Made by a program: the position numbers and the translations under genes
Shown: one piece after another, positions 53,032 through 64,000 of the stretch
Layout of the letters: the number at the start of each line of letters is the position of its first letter
Position numbering within the stretch: the first letter of the stretch is position 1
The notes under the pieces: generated by a model
The model's database searches: none
Told to the model about the DNA's origin: nothing
What the model saw: only the letters and a program-made list of their open reading frames with translations
DNA from: Tetramitus jugosus
Lineage: Eukaryota; Heterolobosea; Eutetramitea; Acrasida; Vahlkampfiidae
Direction: 5' to 3'
Length of the DNA stretch: 64,000 nucleotides
Assembly: GCA_937625935.1 (NCBI GenBank)
Contig: OW569356.1
Span: forward strand, 372,001 to 436,000

Positions 53032-54468
53032 ATGGATGTTCGTTATCCCCCTTTTTCTCGTCTGTTGTTAATCGATGATTTGTTACCTGTTATCCTGCAG
53101 TATCTTCCACTCAGAGAACGATACATGTGGGTACACGAATGCTCAAAATCTCTGAGAACTCAAATCCAGAGGGCAAATCATGGAGTGGGTCCCAACAGTG
53201 TCTCCATGCTCCCCACAGGAGTGCAAGTATGTGTCACCAAGACTGGTGGTCTATCACAATTGGACATTCTCGTGCACAATATGCTGGACAAGCTATTGCC
53301 AAAGCGACTGTACATTGACTCCTCCTCGTTGGCGACGGCTGAACATTGGGACCAAAATCTTAATAAGGCGAAAATAGACCACTCGGCGGCTTTTAAAATT
53401 AGTTGTGCCGCCAAAAAATCATCTACGAATACCACAGTGTCTCAGCACAATACAGTGTTTGATCTACATGTGCATCGGAATTATTTGTGTACCCCAAAGG
53501 AGTATCACGTGTCTTATCCAGTGAGGAGTGGACCGTGCCCGACTGCTGATTTTCAGATTTGTGTCGTTGGTGAGACGTGCTCTGATTTTTTGCACACGCT
53601 GAAGCACTATGCCACGAGAACGCAACATTGGTTCATACCGAACTGTGTGTTTGTTAATTTGTGTGAATGTGAGGAGATGAGTCAGCTATTGAGTGATTTT
53701 TGTTGCTCGAACCAACATTTTTACGTCCGAATGAACAGACACATGAGTCTGATCCAAATGGAGCATGTATTGAAACGAGTGGTGTATCAAGGTGTACGAA
53801 ATGATACTGTTGACTTGAGAATACCGTCTCTCATGATTGACAAGTTTATTCATTCCTCAAAAACATGTTCTCCAATGAATCATCATGTGTGTCGACCATT
53901 CTTCACAGATCAATTATTTGAGTTTATTGCTCGCGAAATGGTTCATTCTAATTGTGATTTGAGAAGCGTATTTGCTGAAATGATCAGCAGGCAGACCAAT
54001 GCTCTATCGAGTAATGAGTTTACGTTTCGAGCCATGTACCATGAAAAGAAGTTCGATCTGGCGAAAATATTGAGTAAGATTGGTTGGAGTTACTGGTCAC
54101 CAGAGCTCCAAATGGCAATGATAAAGCGAATTGCAAACGATATTCTGTTTGTTTCGGAATCGAAACACATTGTGCATGCACAGGTACCTCATGTTCGACT
54201 ATTGGAAGCCATATCACGAAATGAGCTCGAGTATCATGAACCAATCTATCAGAGATCTGAAGATTGCATTTCTGTGCGATGGTGGTGCTTTCAGAGTGAT
54301 GCTTTGCCTTCTTCAAGCTCTAATCGACAAGTCTGGAACCGGTACACAATTTTTAAGTACGAGGTGACGTTCCCTCTGCGTCCTCCGTTCACAATGACCG
54401 GAGACTATCAACCAAGGACATTGCACCAATTCTCTGGAAAGAAGGAATCAAAGTGCAAAATAATGTAA
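53032..54468 (+). CDS. F-box-like protein with C-terminal CaaX box
   Basis: 478 aa. The N-terminus (LLLIDDLLPVILQYLPLRERYMWVHECSKSLR) fits an F-box consensus, giving a likely Skp1-binding module. The remainder has no recognised domain; it is Cys/His-containing with many aromatic residues. The last four residues, CKIM, form a CaaX prenylation signal (X = Met favours farnesyl transfer), preceded by a basic GKKESK stretch. Together they suggest a membrane-anchored F-box adaptor, unusual in general but known in plant and mammalian FBXL2-like proteins. Single exon; the upstream 200 bp holds its promoter downstream of tRNA-Asp. Confidence 0.65.
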   Translation: MDVRYPPFSRLLLIDDLLPVILQYLPLRERYMWVHECSKSLRTQIQRANHGVGPNSVSMLPTGVQVCVTKTGGLSQLDILVHNMLDKLLPKRLYIDSSSLATAEHWDQNLNKAKIDHSAAFKISCAAKKSSTNTTVSQHNTVFDLHVHRNYLCTPKEYHVSYPVRSGPCPTADFQICVVGETCSDFLHTLKHYATRTQHWFIPNCVFVNLCECEEMSQLLSDFCCSNQHFYVRMNRHMSLIQMEHVLKRVVYQGVRNDTVDLRIPSLMIDKFIHSSKTCSPMNHHVCRPFFTDQLFEFIAREMVHSNCDLRSVFAEMISRQTNALSSNEFTFRAMYHEKKFDLAKILSKIGWSYWSPELQMAMIKRIANDILFVSESKHIVHAQVPHVRLLEAISRNELEYHEPIYQRSEDCISVRWWCFQSDALPSSSSNRQVWNRYTIFKYEVTFPLRPPFTMTGDYQPRTLHQFSGKKESKCKIM

Positions 54469-54621
54469 ACAATGTACAATACATACGTAGTATTTAATTT
54501 ATTCTTCTGTCATCATCGCACATCACTTGCGCTTTCACCGAACTTCAAACGAAACTTCTTCCGGGACAAGAAAAAAGGAAAGCACACCAAGAAAAAAAAG
54601 TAAAGGAAAACAGCAGGAGAC

Positions 54622-56448
54622 ATGAAAAACAGCAGTAGTAGTGGTTCCACCTCTATGTTTACCGACAATCTTCCTTCTGAAGAACAAATGGTACTTCAAG
54701 GTTCTTCTCGCAACCTCTCATCGCCCAACATTTTGCTCGTTGGTCAAGGGGGCTCTGGCAAAAGTAGTCTAGTGAATCACATTTTCCAAACAAGTGATGC
54801 ACCTGTTGGGTTTGGTCGCTCAGTGACGCAGGACATGACTCATTACTCTCTAGAGACAAGACAGGCTAGTGACGAAGGCACAAATGAGGATGATGCTGTG
54901 AATGTAGGTGTAGGTGGCGGTGGTAGTACTGTTGTGCTGTTTGACTCGAAAGGACTGGAGATGAACTATTGGATGAGTCGGGAAAAGGACACCAATAGAG
55001 AAGCCTCTGCATCAGGTAGAAACAAGCTCATTCAGTTTCTGAATGAAATGGCAAAAGTGAAAAATCCATTGAACAAGTTGCATATCGTGTGGTACTTGGT
55101 TCCTGCAAATGGACTGCGGTTCAGTGAGGCAGACAAGGACATTTGTGAGAATTTGTTGGGTGATTATCCAGTGTTCATTATTTTGACAAAGTGTGATCTT
55201 GTGTGTGATGAACAGATTATGCAAATGAGACAAACGATTGACCAAATGAATGTGCGCAATTGCTACGGTATTTATTTGTCATCCATTTATGCAGAGCAGA
55301 ATCGAGTGGTCAGTAGTTATACGAGGCTATGTGTAAATAATTGTTTGAATCATACCCCGACATTGAGTCGAGTTAGGCCTCAGACTCTATTTTGTTCCGA
55401 GTGCAAATCTAGTCAATCAGCCTGTCTATTTTGTAACGATGCCGCCATTGTGTTAGATGTTGCCACAAGTACATGGTATTGCAAGGCATGTCACAGTGAA
55501 TGGGATGCAATTAGAAGAGTGTACTTGGACTGGTCAATCGATTTGATTGACTCATGCTATCGTCTATTGTATGATATTGATTCCGCACTGGCAATTTCCT
55601 TCTCTAATAGCTTACTAGATCGCTCGCGTAGTGAGAGGTATAGAATTGTTGCCTCTGCAGCAGCAATCGCAGCAGCCACAGCAACAGCGGCCACCATTGC
55701 AGCCATTCCCATTCCCTTCTCTGATTGTTTCCTCATCGTACCGACCCAGATGATATTACTGGCATCGATCGCGTCCATATGGTCATTTCAGCTGTCTAAA
55801 CACAAGAGAAATTGGGGATTCGTCATCTCAAAAACTTTGCTTGGACCGACTGCTTCATTCTTTGGCATGCAACTGGCCAATGTTCTGAAGATGATTCCAG
55901 GTGCCAATGTCGTTGGATGTGGTATCAACGCTGGAATTGCAAGCTCCATCACAGCGGCTGTTGGTATCATGTACACGATTGCTTTTGCAAAAATTTGGAA
56001 GAAGCAAGTGGAAGAAGGTGCCGTACAGGAACAGTACGCAGAGGAAGTACTATCGAACTTTGTCTCATTCAACTTCTTTAGAGACGTACTCAACTCGTTC
56101 AAGCTCAATTTCATCACCTCATTTACCACCAACACCCTTGTATCCCTAATTGAAAAGCTAAGCCGTCGATACGGGGGTGATCCAATCGAGCGATACGACG
56201 CGTTGCATTATGCCCAAGAAATACGTATAAAGTTGGAAGATATGTTCTCAGACGAGCCTGGCAAAGATCTATCTCAAAGAATTGAGAATAGCAAACGCGA
56301 AGACAAGAAAAAGATGCACGAAATCAAACAATTTGTGGACGTTATTCTGTACACGAACAGTTGTCGATCCAAGACGGCCAAAGCCAAAGAATATTATGAC
56401 TACCTCCAGTCAAATCATCACAACAACAGAATCTCCAATGTCCAATGA
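54622..56448 (+). CDS. GTPase with zinc ribbon and DUF697-like membrane region
   Basis: 608 aa. The G domain occupies about 35-240: G1 GQGGSGKSS (41-49), G3 DSKG (108-111), G4 TKCD (189-192). A Cys-rich zinc ribbon follows (about 255-300: CSECKSS..CLFC..WYCKACHSEWD). The C-terminal half contains Ala-rich hydrophobic helices (ASAAAIAAATATAATIAAIPIPFSD, then WSFQLS...LLGPTASFFGMQLANVL...GCGINAGIASSITAAVG), the pattern of DUF697/YcjF-type GTPases, where the region inserts in membranes. The organelle is unknown. Charged tail (about 560-608). The zinc ribbon between the G domain and DUF697 is unusual. Confidence 0.75.
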   Translation: MKNSSSSGSTSMFTDNLPSEEQMVLQGSSRNLSSPNILLVGQGGSGKSSLVNHIFQTSDAPVGFGRSVTQDMTHYSLETRQASDEGTNEDDAVNVGVGGGGSTVVLFDSKGLEMNYWMSREKDTNREASASGRNKLIQFLNEMAKVKNPLNKLHIVWYLVPANGLRFSEADKDICENLLGDYPVFIILTKCDLVCDEQIMQMRQTIDQMNVRNCYGIYLSSIYAEQNRVVSSYTRLCVNNCLNHTPTLSRVRPQTLFCSECKSSQSACLFCNDAAIVLDVATSTWYCKACHSEWDAIRRVYLDWSIDLIDSCYRLLYDIDSALAISFSNSLLDRSRSERYRIVASAAAIAAATATAATIAAIPIPFSDCFLIVPTQMILLASIASIWSFQLSKHKRNWGFVISKTLLGPTASFFGMQLANVLKMIPGANVVGCGINAGIASSITAAVGIMYTIAFAKIWKKQVEEGAVQEQYAEEVLSNFVSFNFFRDVLNSFKLNFITSFTTNTLVSLIEKLSRRYGGDPIERYDALHYAQEIRIKLEDMFSDEPGKDLSQRIENSKREDKKKMHEIKQFVDVILYTNSCRSKTAKAKEYYDYLQSNHHNNRISNVQ

Positions 56449-56693
56449 GAAGACAATCATCGCACCATGTGACACTCACTCTCTCTAGGTAAACTCCAAT
56501 TCCATTCTGTAAAACACACACGAACAACCAAAAAGATATCTCCCAAAATCACCATCAACAACAAACCCGCTGATATCTCCAAAAATAGCGAGAGCTTGGA
56601 TTCATTGCAATCTGGCAGCAAAGAGCGACAACTTGAATATTCACAACAACAAACAAATAGTTTTGTTTTCAACAACAAAAAACAACAACAGCG

Positions 56694-59600
56694 ATGGTGT
56701 CCAGAACGAGTTCTCCGTCTTCACCACAATCACATTCTCCCACTATTGATATCGTGATGAATCGGAACGAACATGACGACGATCAACAAATAAATGGTGA
56801 TGAGGATGCACGTGGAATATCAATAGTTCCAAGCAGTAGTGCCATTGTAGGTGATATTGGATGGCTCACTCATCACAAGGAACATGATAAGCTAAGGTTT
56901 GACTACGTATTGGAACAACAAGAACAAGAACAAGAACAGGATAGTGAAATGTCGACGGAACAGCTTCAAGATCATTCTCATGATTTACACTCTGAAAACT
57001 CACAAGTGAATGAGGCCATTGGATCGATATCGACTTCTGATGTGGTAACGACAGCAGCAGCAACGACGACGACAAGTACGACAGGAGATGAACCTAGATC
57101 GAAGATGGAACGATTGATAGCGTTGATACATCGGTATAGACCACCGCTGAATATTACGCATGCGTTCAGGAAGAGCAAGAATGATAATTTGTTCAGTTTT
57201 GGTGATGAACCAAAACTGAGAGACGTTGAAATTGGTGGATATTTAATAAGCTCTAGGAAAAATAAGTTGAGGAGGATCATGAAGGCCCTAATCTTCAATC
57301 AATTAAGTCAATATTTGCTTGTTTTGTGCTCCATTGTGAGTGCTGTGATTATTGCAGTGGAGCCTCCGCCCTATGACATGCAACGATGGGCAAAAAGGAA
57401 CCTAGCATTGATTATCTTAGATATTATTTGCACAAGTGTGTTTACGATCGATATTGTGCTTCGAATGTGTGCACTGCTACCGCACTACTTTTTCATGTAT
57501 GATTTCCCCTTCAATATTATCGATTTGGTAGTAACTATCACGTCGTGGATACCCATCATAGGTCCTGCTAAATGGATGGCATATCCTATGCTACGATTGT
57601 TTACAAGAGGAATAAGGCCGTGTAAGCTCTTCAAAAACTTGTTTTCGTTTCGTATTATAGTAGCAATGGCTCGAAAAGGAATTAGGGAATTGGCTAATAT
57701 GATTATTTTAATTCTATTTGCAATGTGGGTATTTGCTCTCGTTGGTATGCTTTCGTTCAAAGGATCACTCAGGCGCAGATGTGTAGTAAAGGAAACTGGT
57801 GCGATATCTGATCCACCTCTATTTTGTAAGGCAACTAGTAACTCCTCCTTGAGCTCGCTTCAGTTTGCATGTCCAGATAATCAGATTTGTGTTGATATTG
57901 GCAGCAATCCGAATGGCGGGTACATGCATTTTGACAACTTACCTGGAGCTATGTTCCAAATATTTCAGGGCGTAACAATGGAGGGATGGACTGATATATT
58001 TTATGCTGTACAACGAGCAGAATATGCATACTTGACTGATATTTATTTTGTGCTGCTCGTGTTAAGTCTGGCATTCCTGTTAATGCAACTTCTGCTAGCT
58101 ACCATCGCAAATATATTTGAGGATGTTGCAAGTTCGTCCCACTTTTTGAATTCAAATTATGAGGCCAAATCGATCACATTATTTGGCTTTAATATATCAT
58201 TACAGAAAGGCAAGCAATTCCTAAAGACGTACTCAGCGAACATTATAACAAACAGGCGATTCTCTCTGCTGAGGGTATTTGAGCATCGAATTTATAATGC
58301 AATTATCTCACTGATCATAATCTGCAACATAACGCTGTTGTGCTTGGACTCGTATAAGATATCAAGAAGATTCGAACTGGCAATATACATTTGCGAGATC
58401 ATATTTACTTCGGTATTCTGCATCGAAGTTATTTTGAAGATTCTTTCTTACAATCCTCTCATCTACTTCTCATACAACGCGTTTAGATTTGAATTCGGAC
58501 TCGCTATCATTACCTTCATTGGCATATTTTTCCCGAAGGTGGCATTGCTTCAATGCATTCGCTTTTTGAGATTATTTCGGGTATTGAAAGCATTCAAACC
58601 GTTTGTGAAGATGATGTCTGATGTATTCCAGAGACCTATAGCTCTTTCAAACTTGCTCCTCTTATTGATGTACTTGATATTTACCTATGCTATCATCGGT
58701 ATGGCTCTATTTGGAGGAGAATTCCCAGATGACGAGAGCTATAACTTTAATAGCTTTCCCAAGGCATTCATTAGCACTTTTCAACTTTGTACTGTAGAGA
58801 ACTGGACAGATGCCTTGCTATTGGGCTTGAGCACTAAGACATGGTGGATGGCACATGTGTATGTCATTAGCTTCCTGGCCATCTCTCAGTACTTGATCTT
58901 GAATTGCTTCATTGCTTTGATTCTGCAAAACTTCTCTCTATCCGACGAAGAGAAGGTCGAATTAGAGAAAGATGTAGTAGAAAAGATGAGAAAGAGGTCG
59001 TTTTATCGCCCACCAAAGCACTTTATTGAACGAGTCAAGCTTCTATGGACCAAAATTTCACCCAGGAAGTTCTTTGCAGGAAAGAGTATGACTGATCGAA
59101 AGCACGAGCTGAAAAGAAAGCGAGATAGTATTGTATATTCATTAGATGTAGCATCTGGATATTCTTGGGCTACTATCGTTAGATCCCAGAGTGACTTGGC
59201 TCTGGAAACACCTGAAGAAGAAACATGGAAGGCCAAACTAATCAACCGAAGTCGCAACTATTCCCTATTTATTCTCAGTCCGACGAATGACATTCGAGAG
59301 ACTGCTCAATCGGTTGTAGACTCAGAATTCTTTGACATATTCATTTATTTTATGATCTCAGTCTCTTCAATCTTTCTGGTAAGTCTGACGTATCTTTTTC
59401 TTATATGTTGGTCGATTCCTATTAACTCGCATGAAAATGACAGGTATTTGACTCTCCTCTGAATGAGAATCACGGAATGTTTTTCAATCTGAATATATTC
59501 TTCAATGTTCTGTTTACCATTGAATTTATCATGAAGATTGTCGCGAAAGGGTTCATACTCACAGACACTGCTTACATATGGAAGCGCAACAACTTCATCG

Positions 59601-61693
59601 ATTTTATTGCCCTCATTTCGACATGGGCATCATTTATACAAGGACCAGTTCACTCACTAGTATGGCTACGTGTGTTCAGATTTATTCGCCCTCTTCAATT
59701 GCTCTCTAAGAGTAGGTCTCAGAAGATTCAGGAAATTTTGAATGCCTTCCTAGCATCCATTCCCTCACTTGCGAAGCTGGTTCTCATCTGGATTGTGTTT
59801 ATGATCTTTTTTGGAGCAAGTGCTATGCTATTGTTCCAAGGAAAACTCTACAAGTGCAATGATAGTAATATTGACCACCAGAAGGATTGCGTAGGTATTT
59901 ATCAAAATGACCTTGGAATCTATGTTCCCAGAAAGTACTCCAAGCCTGTGCTGCACTTTGATGATTTACTGAACTCTATATCCACTCTGTTCGCAGTTTC
60001 GAGTACAGAAGGTTGGCTGACTGTTTTGGACAACACAATGAGTTTCACAGACTATGGTTTGCAACCTCAATCATGGAACCACCCTGAGTATGCCATATTC
60101 TTCATCATTTTCATCACTCTTTTCACTTTTTTCTTGTTCGATGTTTCAGTTGGTGTGATTGTTGAGAAAACAAGAGAGATTAGAGGCGATGCTCTGTTAA
60201 CGTCAAAGCAAAAAGTTTATCGATATTTGGAGGCTATCGTATCAGACATGAAACCTCCCACCCGAAAGAAGGTACCAAACTCCTGGGCCGGGAGACTACT
60301 TTTTGATACATTCGGAGGATTCCGTAAGAGGAGCAAGCGATCACATATATTTACCGTGTGCGTGGGTCTAGTGATTATCGCACACTCTATTGTCATGTCT
60401 GTGCAATATTATGGTCAACCCAGGGGCTTAACTTTGGCGGTCGTCATACTCAATTCCCTATTCAATGTAATCTATGTGATCGAAGTTGCTTTAAAGTTGA
60501 TTGTCGTTTCACCAGAAAGATACTTTAGGAAAAGAGCATTTGTGTATGAATTCATAGTTGTGGTACTTGGTATCATGTCCTGTGCTGTCGATTATGCTGC
60601 TTATTTTAATCGAGTGAACACATCCCAAGTGCTCATCTACCTATCGAGATTGGTAATTGTTCTGAGAATGCTTCGGCTAATCAAGTTTTTCTCCTTCTCT
60701 ATCATATCTCGAGTGTTGATGGTGTCTCTACCCTATATAGTGAGTCTCTGTGCCTCCATGTTTGTATTCCTATTGATATTTGCAATTGTGGGTGTAGATA
60801 TGTGTGGAAAGACAAAGTTTGGTGTTGCTCTCAATCCACAGGTCAATTTCCAGAATACATATAATGCCATGCTCCTTTTATTCAGAGTTATCACAGGTGA
60901 GAATTGGCCCTTGATCATGCAAGATTGTGCTGTTCAATACCCCGATTGTGATCCAGCACTTAACGATTGTGGGTCCAACATGAGTCCATTCTATTTTATT
61001 ATTTTCCAGGTAGTTGGAGCCAATATTGTACTCAGTTTTATTATTGCTGGTATCGTGGATAATTTCGAATGGATATTGGCAAAAGAATCTAGTTTCTTGG
61101 GACGTGGTGGTGTAACAAAACGCTATAATTCTATTTGGAAGAAATTTGATATTACCAGCTACCACAAAGGCCGATTGCCAATCCATCAACTCAGAAGTTT
61201 CCTAATCGCCTTGGGCAATCCGTTGGGTGTTCAGGCTCTCCAATCTTCACAAACTACTACCGAAGATATTGGATTGGGATTGTCAAAAGAAGCACGATGG
61301 AGATATCGTTTGATTCGATATGAAGCAGAAGGTCAGAGTAATATGTCTGTTGAGTCACAAGGGCATAAGGTGGCTACTATCGAATACAACAAGCTTCTTC
61401 TCATCCTGTTGCGTCATATGATCAACATTGATGGTTTGAACTACCAAGAAAGAAGGAGAAGAAAGCGAGAGCTCGAAACAATGGCAGAAGAAATACGGAA
61501 GGACATTGTTCGATCGTTCCTTCTCATGTGCTTTCATCGACGTAGATTCAAGAAACATTTGCAGGAGAAGAATCAAGAGGTCAATGAAGTAGAAGAAAGT
61601 GATACTGTGAGTCTCAATCCATTTGATGACGAGTACTACAGCCCGCATGGTAGTCCCAACAGCCCAACAACAATCCATTCAACACAAGAATAA
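56694..61693 (+). CDS. Voltage-gated calcium channel alpha-1 (four-domain, EEEE filter), 2 exons
   Basis: Exons 56694-59378 and 59444-61693 (65-nt intron, GTAAGT...GACAG), about 1644 aa. Four homologous six-helix repeats are visible. The pore filters carry Glu in all four: TMEGW (E430), TVENW (E702), STEGW (E1084) and TGENW (E1381), the EEEE ring of calcium-selective channels (sodium channels have DEKA). S4 segments with regular Arg: RFLRLFRVLK in repeat II, RVFRFIRPLQ in III, RLVIVLRMLRLIK in IV; repeat I S4 is degenerate. N- and C-termini are cytosolic, the C-terminus basic. It would conduct calcium in the plasma or flagellar membrane on depolarisation. The intron lies in the first helix of repeat III. 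Confidence 0.93.
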
Positions 61694-61732
61694 CAACAAT
61701 AGATCGTACTATCCAAAACTTATGATTGCTTT

Positions 61733-64000
61733 TTATTGGAACATGCTTCTTATCCTAGAGAACACATTCCTCCGTTTTTTTGTTTCCCCCCTCATGAGGT
61801 TAGCTAATGCCACATCAGAAAGTACATTGCGAAGTAGGTATGTCATTTGATCAGTCGTGGAGTTTGTAAGAAATGCTCGAATATCCCGCCTATGAATTGT
61901 GTCTAATAACTCCTCGAGAACAAAGTCAATGTTCCTCTTGTAATAAATGTGTGAAACGTACTTGAAGAAGAATTTCCACAAGCCTGTTTTAGTTTCCCTC
62001 ATATAACGATACTCAGGCTCGTCTTTCGATGTATACGTGTCGTACAGCTTCTTCACCACACTTTCTGATACCTTGAACTCACTTTTGGCGGAAGATGGAT
62101 GCAACTGTTGCAACTTAGCGTAGTACAAGTTCTCCCAAATGAAATCAGCAGAGGAAGCGGCATAGGTCATTGCATTTACAAGCGAAGTGCGACAAAGATC
62201 ACCCAAATTCATGAAGGAACACACATGACTGAGAGCATCTCCTGATATCTCACACAAAGATCGTGTTATCATGCGTGTACTACCATTATTGGATACCTTA
62301 CTCGTTTTGGTTGAGTCTTCATCGATATTGCCTAAATCAACTACCTGATAAAAGGTGGTCCGAATTTGAATACGCTCCTTTGTTTTAGCTCTTGTCCGTT
62401 CATGACCTGTTGATCCATTGACCTGCTCCCAATCCACAGTACAGCAAGTATTTGGCATACCTGGCAACAGATGAATATTGTTCTCAATGAGAAACTGCTT
62501 GGACAACTCAAAAGGCAAATGTGGGAACACTTGGGACAAATCAGAGGTCCTACCCTGTCTCAACTTCTCAACAAATACGTCCACCTTGTTCAAGAAGAGA
62601 TAAACAGGAACACCAGTCAGACAACTGCTATTCATCATCTCGCAAAACACTTGCATGGACTCATGGAGGCGATTCGTGGAATCATCTTCGTACAAGTTCT
62701 GATTGTATTCACTCAAACCTACAACGAACAATACTCCACCAAGCTTCCGCTCCCTGAGCACTGCCATCCACTTCTTTCTCTCACTCCGATGAGATCCCAT
62801 CAGAATCACATTTAGATTGGAGCCGACATTTGCTTCGTGAACATCTGACTCGAGAACACCTGTTGTCTTCACCCGCACCTTAAACAGATCATGCATACTT
62901 GGTATGTAATCAGATTGAGTAACCCTAGACAACTGACCGAACCAATAATCAGCATTTTCATGCAAATCACAGATACGGTGCTTGTAATGATCAAACACGA
63001 AGCGTATCAATGGCTCTCTGTGCCACAAATGACTGATTGCTTGAAAGACGTCACTTGAGAGACAGCAGTCTAGCCGTCTTTCAAATTCATCGAACCGTGC
63101 AATGGTGGAAATGGCATCTCTTGACTCTTGTGATAAACACTCGATTAAGAAGCATAGCTCACGATGCTCATGCTGAACAATGTCTTGAATTGTGTAAGTT
63201 TTACTGACTGGCTCTGCTCCATAAGAATCATTGTCATCAATACTGTCATCCTCCTCAGCCAACTGAGTTATGAGTCGGCGAGTGTATGACACGAGAGCAT
63301 ACATACTCATCACAATATTGTGATGAATAATGATAATGTATTGCGCTCTGTTTTGTGGATCATCAAACTCGTGATTATACACATTTTGTATGTGCCTATG
63401 TATCGTTGCCTTGCCTAAGATTACAACAAAGAACAACAATTGAAAAGAAACACTGTGTTAGCAAAAAAGCTCTCTCATTAAAGTAATGGTTGTAAACGAG
63501 AGAGGGCGCCAAAAACAGCGGACAAATCAATCAACCCCCTGAACCAACCATTTGAAAAAGCGAATCATCATATTTCACACATACCTCCTTCACCTGCGCC
63601 CAAAAATACAACGCTTGTCATCTCTCCCTTTCTCCTCCTCTGTTCTTCATAATTCTTCTTAAAATAAAGCTTTGACTTCATATAATATCTCTTTTGCCTC
63701 ATTGGCTGCTTCAGAATGCTAGCGCTATTGCCATGAGGACTCACACTATCGTCACTGCTGTTTCCACTACTGTTACCTCCACTGCTACCCCGTCCATGCC
63801 GCATCATCTTTGGTGAATGATCCGTTATCGTTGAAGAAGCATGATGGAAAAAACTTGAGCTATTATTATTATTGTTGTTGTTATAACTATGATTACTATT
63901 ATTGTTTGATGTTGAGTGATGATGGTTGTTATTCGTATTATTATTATTGTTGTTGTTGTTATTACTATTGTTATGACTACTATAATCATCAGAATATCTG
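61733..64000 (-). CDS. G-alpha-like protein fused to an F-box (2+ exons, runs off right edge)
   Basis: Exon 61733-63414 joins exon 63585-64000 through a 170-nt intron (GTATGT...CTTAG) whose removal rebuilds the P-loop as GAGEGGKAT (consensus GAGESGKST). At least 698 aa; the N-terminus is an Asn/His/Ser-rich tail still open at 64000. G-alpha hallmarks: helical-domain blocks, LW..EPLI, NADYWF.QLSRV...DYIPSMHDL, switch I RVKTTGV, SERKKW after switch II, LSEYNQ, LFLNKVD. Switch II DVGGQ is changed: Asp is Leu and the catalytic Gln is His (LMGSHR), and the P-loop Ser is Ala, so GTP hydrolysis and Mg binding are probably impaired. After the altered TCAT region comes an F-box-like block (ISGDALSHVCSFMNLGDLCRTSLV, genomic about 62130-62270), then a helical tail. 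Heterotrimer coupling (C-terminal helix) is lost. Confidence 0.8.

Noticed and set aside
56694-61693. Sodium channel or NALCN identity for the four-domain channel
   Set aside because: All four filter positions are Glu (EEEE), not DEKA or EEKE.
63830-64000. AAT/AAC triplet runs at the right edge as a satellite or CRISPR-like array
   Set aside because: They are in frame with the G-alpha-like gene on the minus strand and encode Asn/His/Ser runs; no spaced repeat units.

Overview
This window looks like chromosomal DNA of a free-living heterolobosean amoeboflagellate of the Naegleria type. That is inference from overall character: moderate A+T content, tightly packed protein genes on both strands, very few short introns (56-170 nt, GTA(A/T)GT donors, some with a TACTAAC-like branch site), CAA-rich low-complexity tracts, and a signalling-rich gene set (hybrid histidine kinase, G-alpha-like protein, four-domain calcium channel, RCC1 and F-box proteins, cilium-related genes). 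Species cannot be fixed from the sequence alone.

Layout. 1-1300: stacked, 5'-truncated LINE fragments (minus strand) abut a tRNA-Thr(AGT) gene. 1397-6605: a giant WW-domain protein. 6617-10009: nested transposon zone, a broken Harbinger/IS5-type (DDE_Tnp_4) transposase split by an intact Mutator-like transposase with a C-terminal PHD finger. 10010-12215: gene-poor. 12216-18630: fungal group-X-like hybrid histidine kinase in three exons. 18631-20020: unresolved, perhaps one spliced gene. 20021-30892: PAQR receptor, glutaredoxin-like protein, nucleolin-like RNA-binding protein, F-box/LRR protein, a disordered protein, SMNDC1/SPF30 Tudor splicing factor, BBS-type chaperonin-like protein, and a USP8-dimerisation-domain protein with 18-residue helical repeats. 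31120-33052: second LINE with a 17-bp target-site duplication, again just upstream of an identical tRNA-Thr(AGT).

33102-51146 is mostly housekeeping: RCC1 protein, DUS4-type tRNA dihydrouridine synthase, threonine aldolase, SURF1, coronin, PCNA (E2F-like sites upstream), a possible ICE2/NARG2-like nuclear protein, alanine racemase, a dynamin-like GTPase and a CSPP1-like coiled-coil protein. 51147-52830 is a small graveyard: 5'-truncated RCC1 and helicase pieces, a third LINE fragment and tRNA-Asp(GTC). 53032-64000: CaaX-box F-box protein, GTPase-DUF697 protein, EEEE-filter voltage-gated calcium channel, and a G-alpha-like protein fused to an F-box that runs off the right edge.

Main discoveries: (1) all three tRNA genes carry a remnant of one LINE clade in the same polarity immediately upstream, which implies a tRNA-gene-targeting non-LTR retrotransposon with covarying 3' hairpins; (2) a PHD-finger Mutator transposase nested in a DDE_Tnp_4 transposase; (3) a G-alpha/F-box fusion with degenerate switch II.
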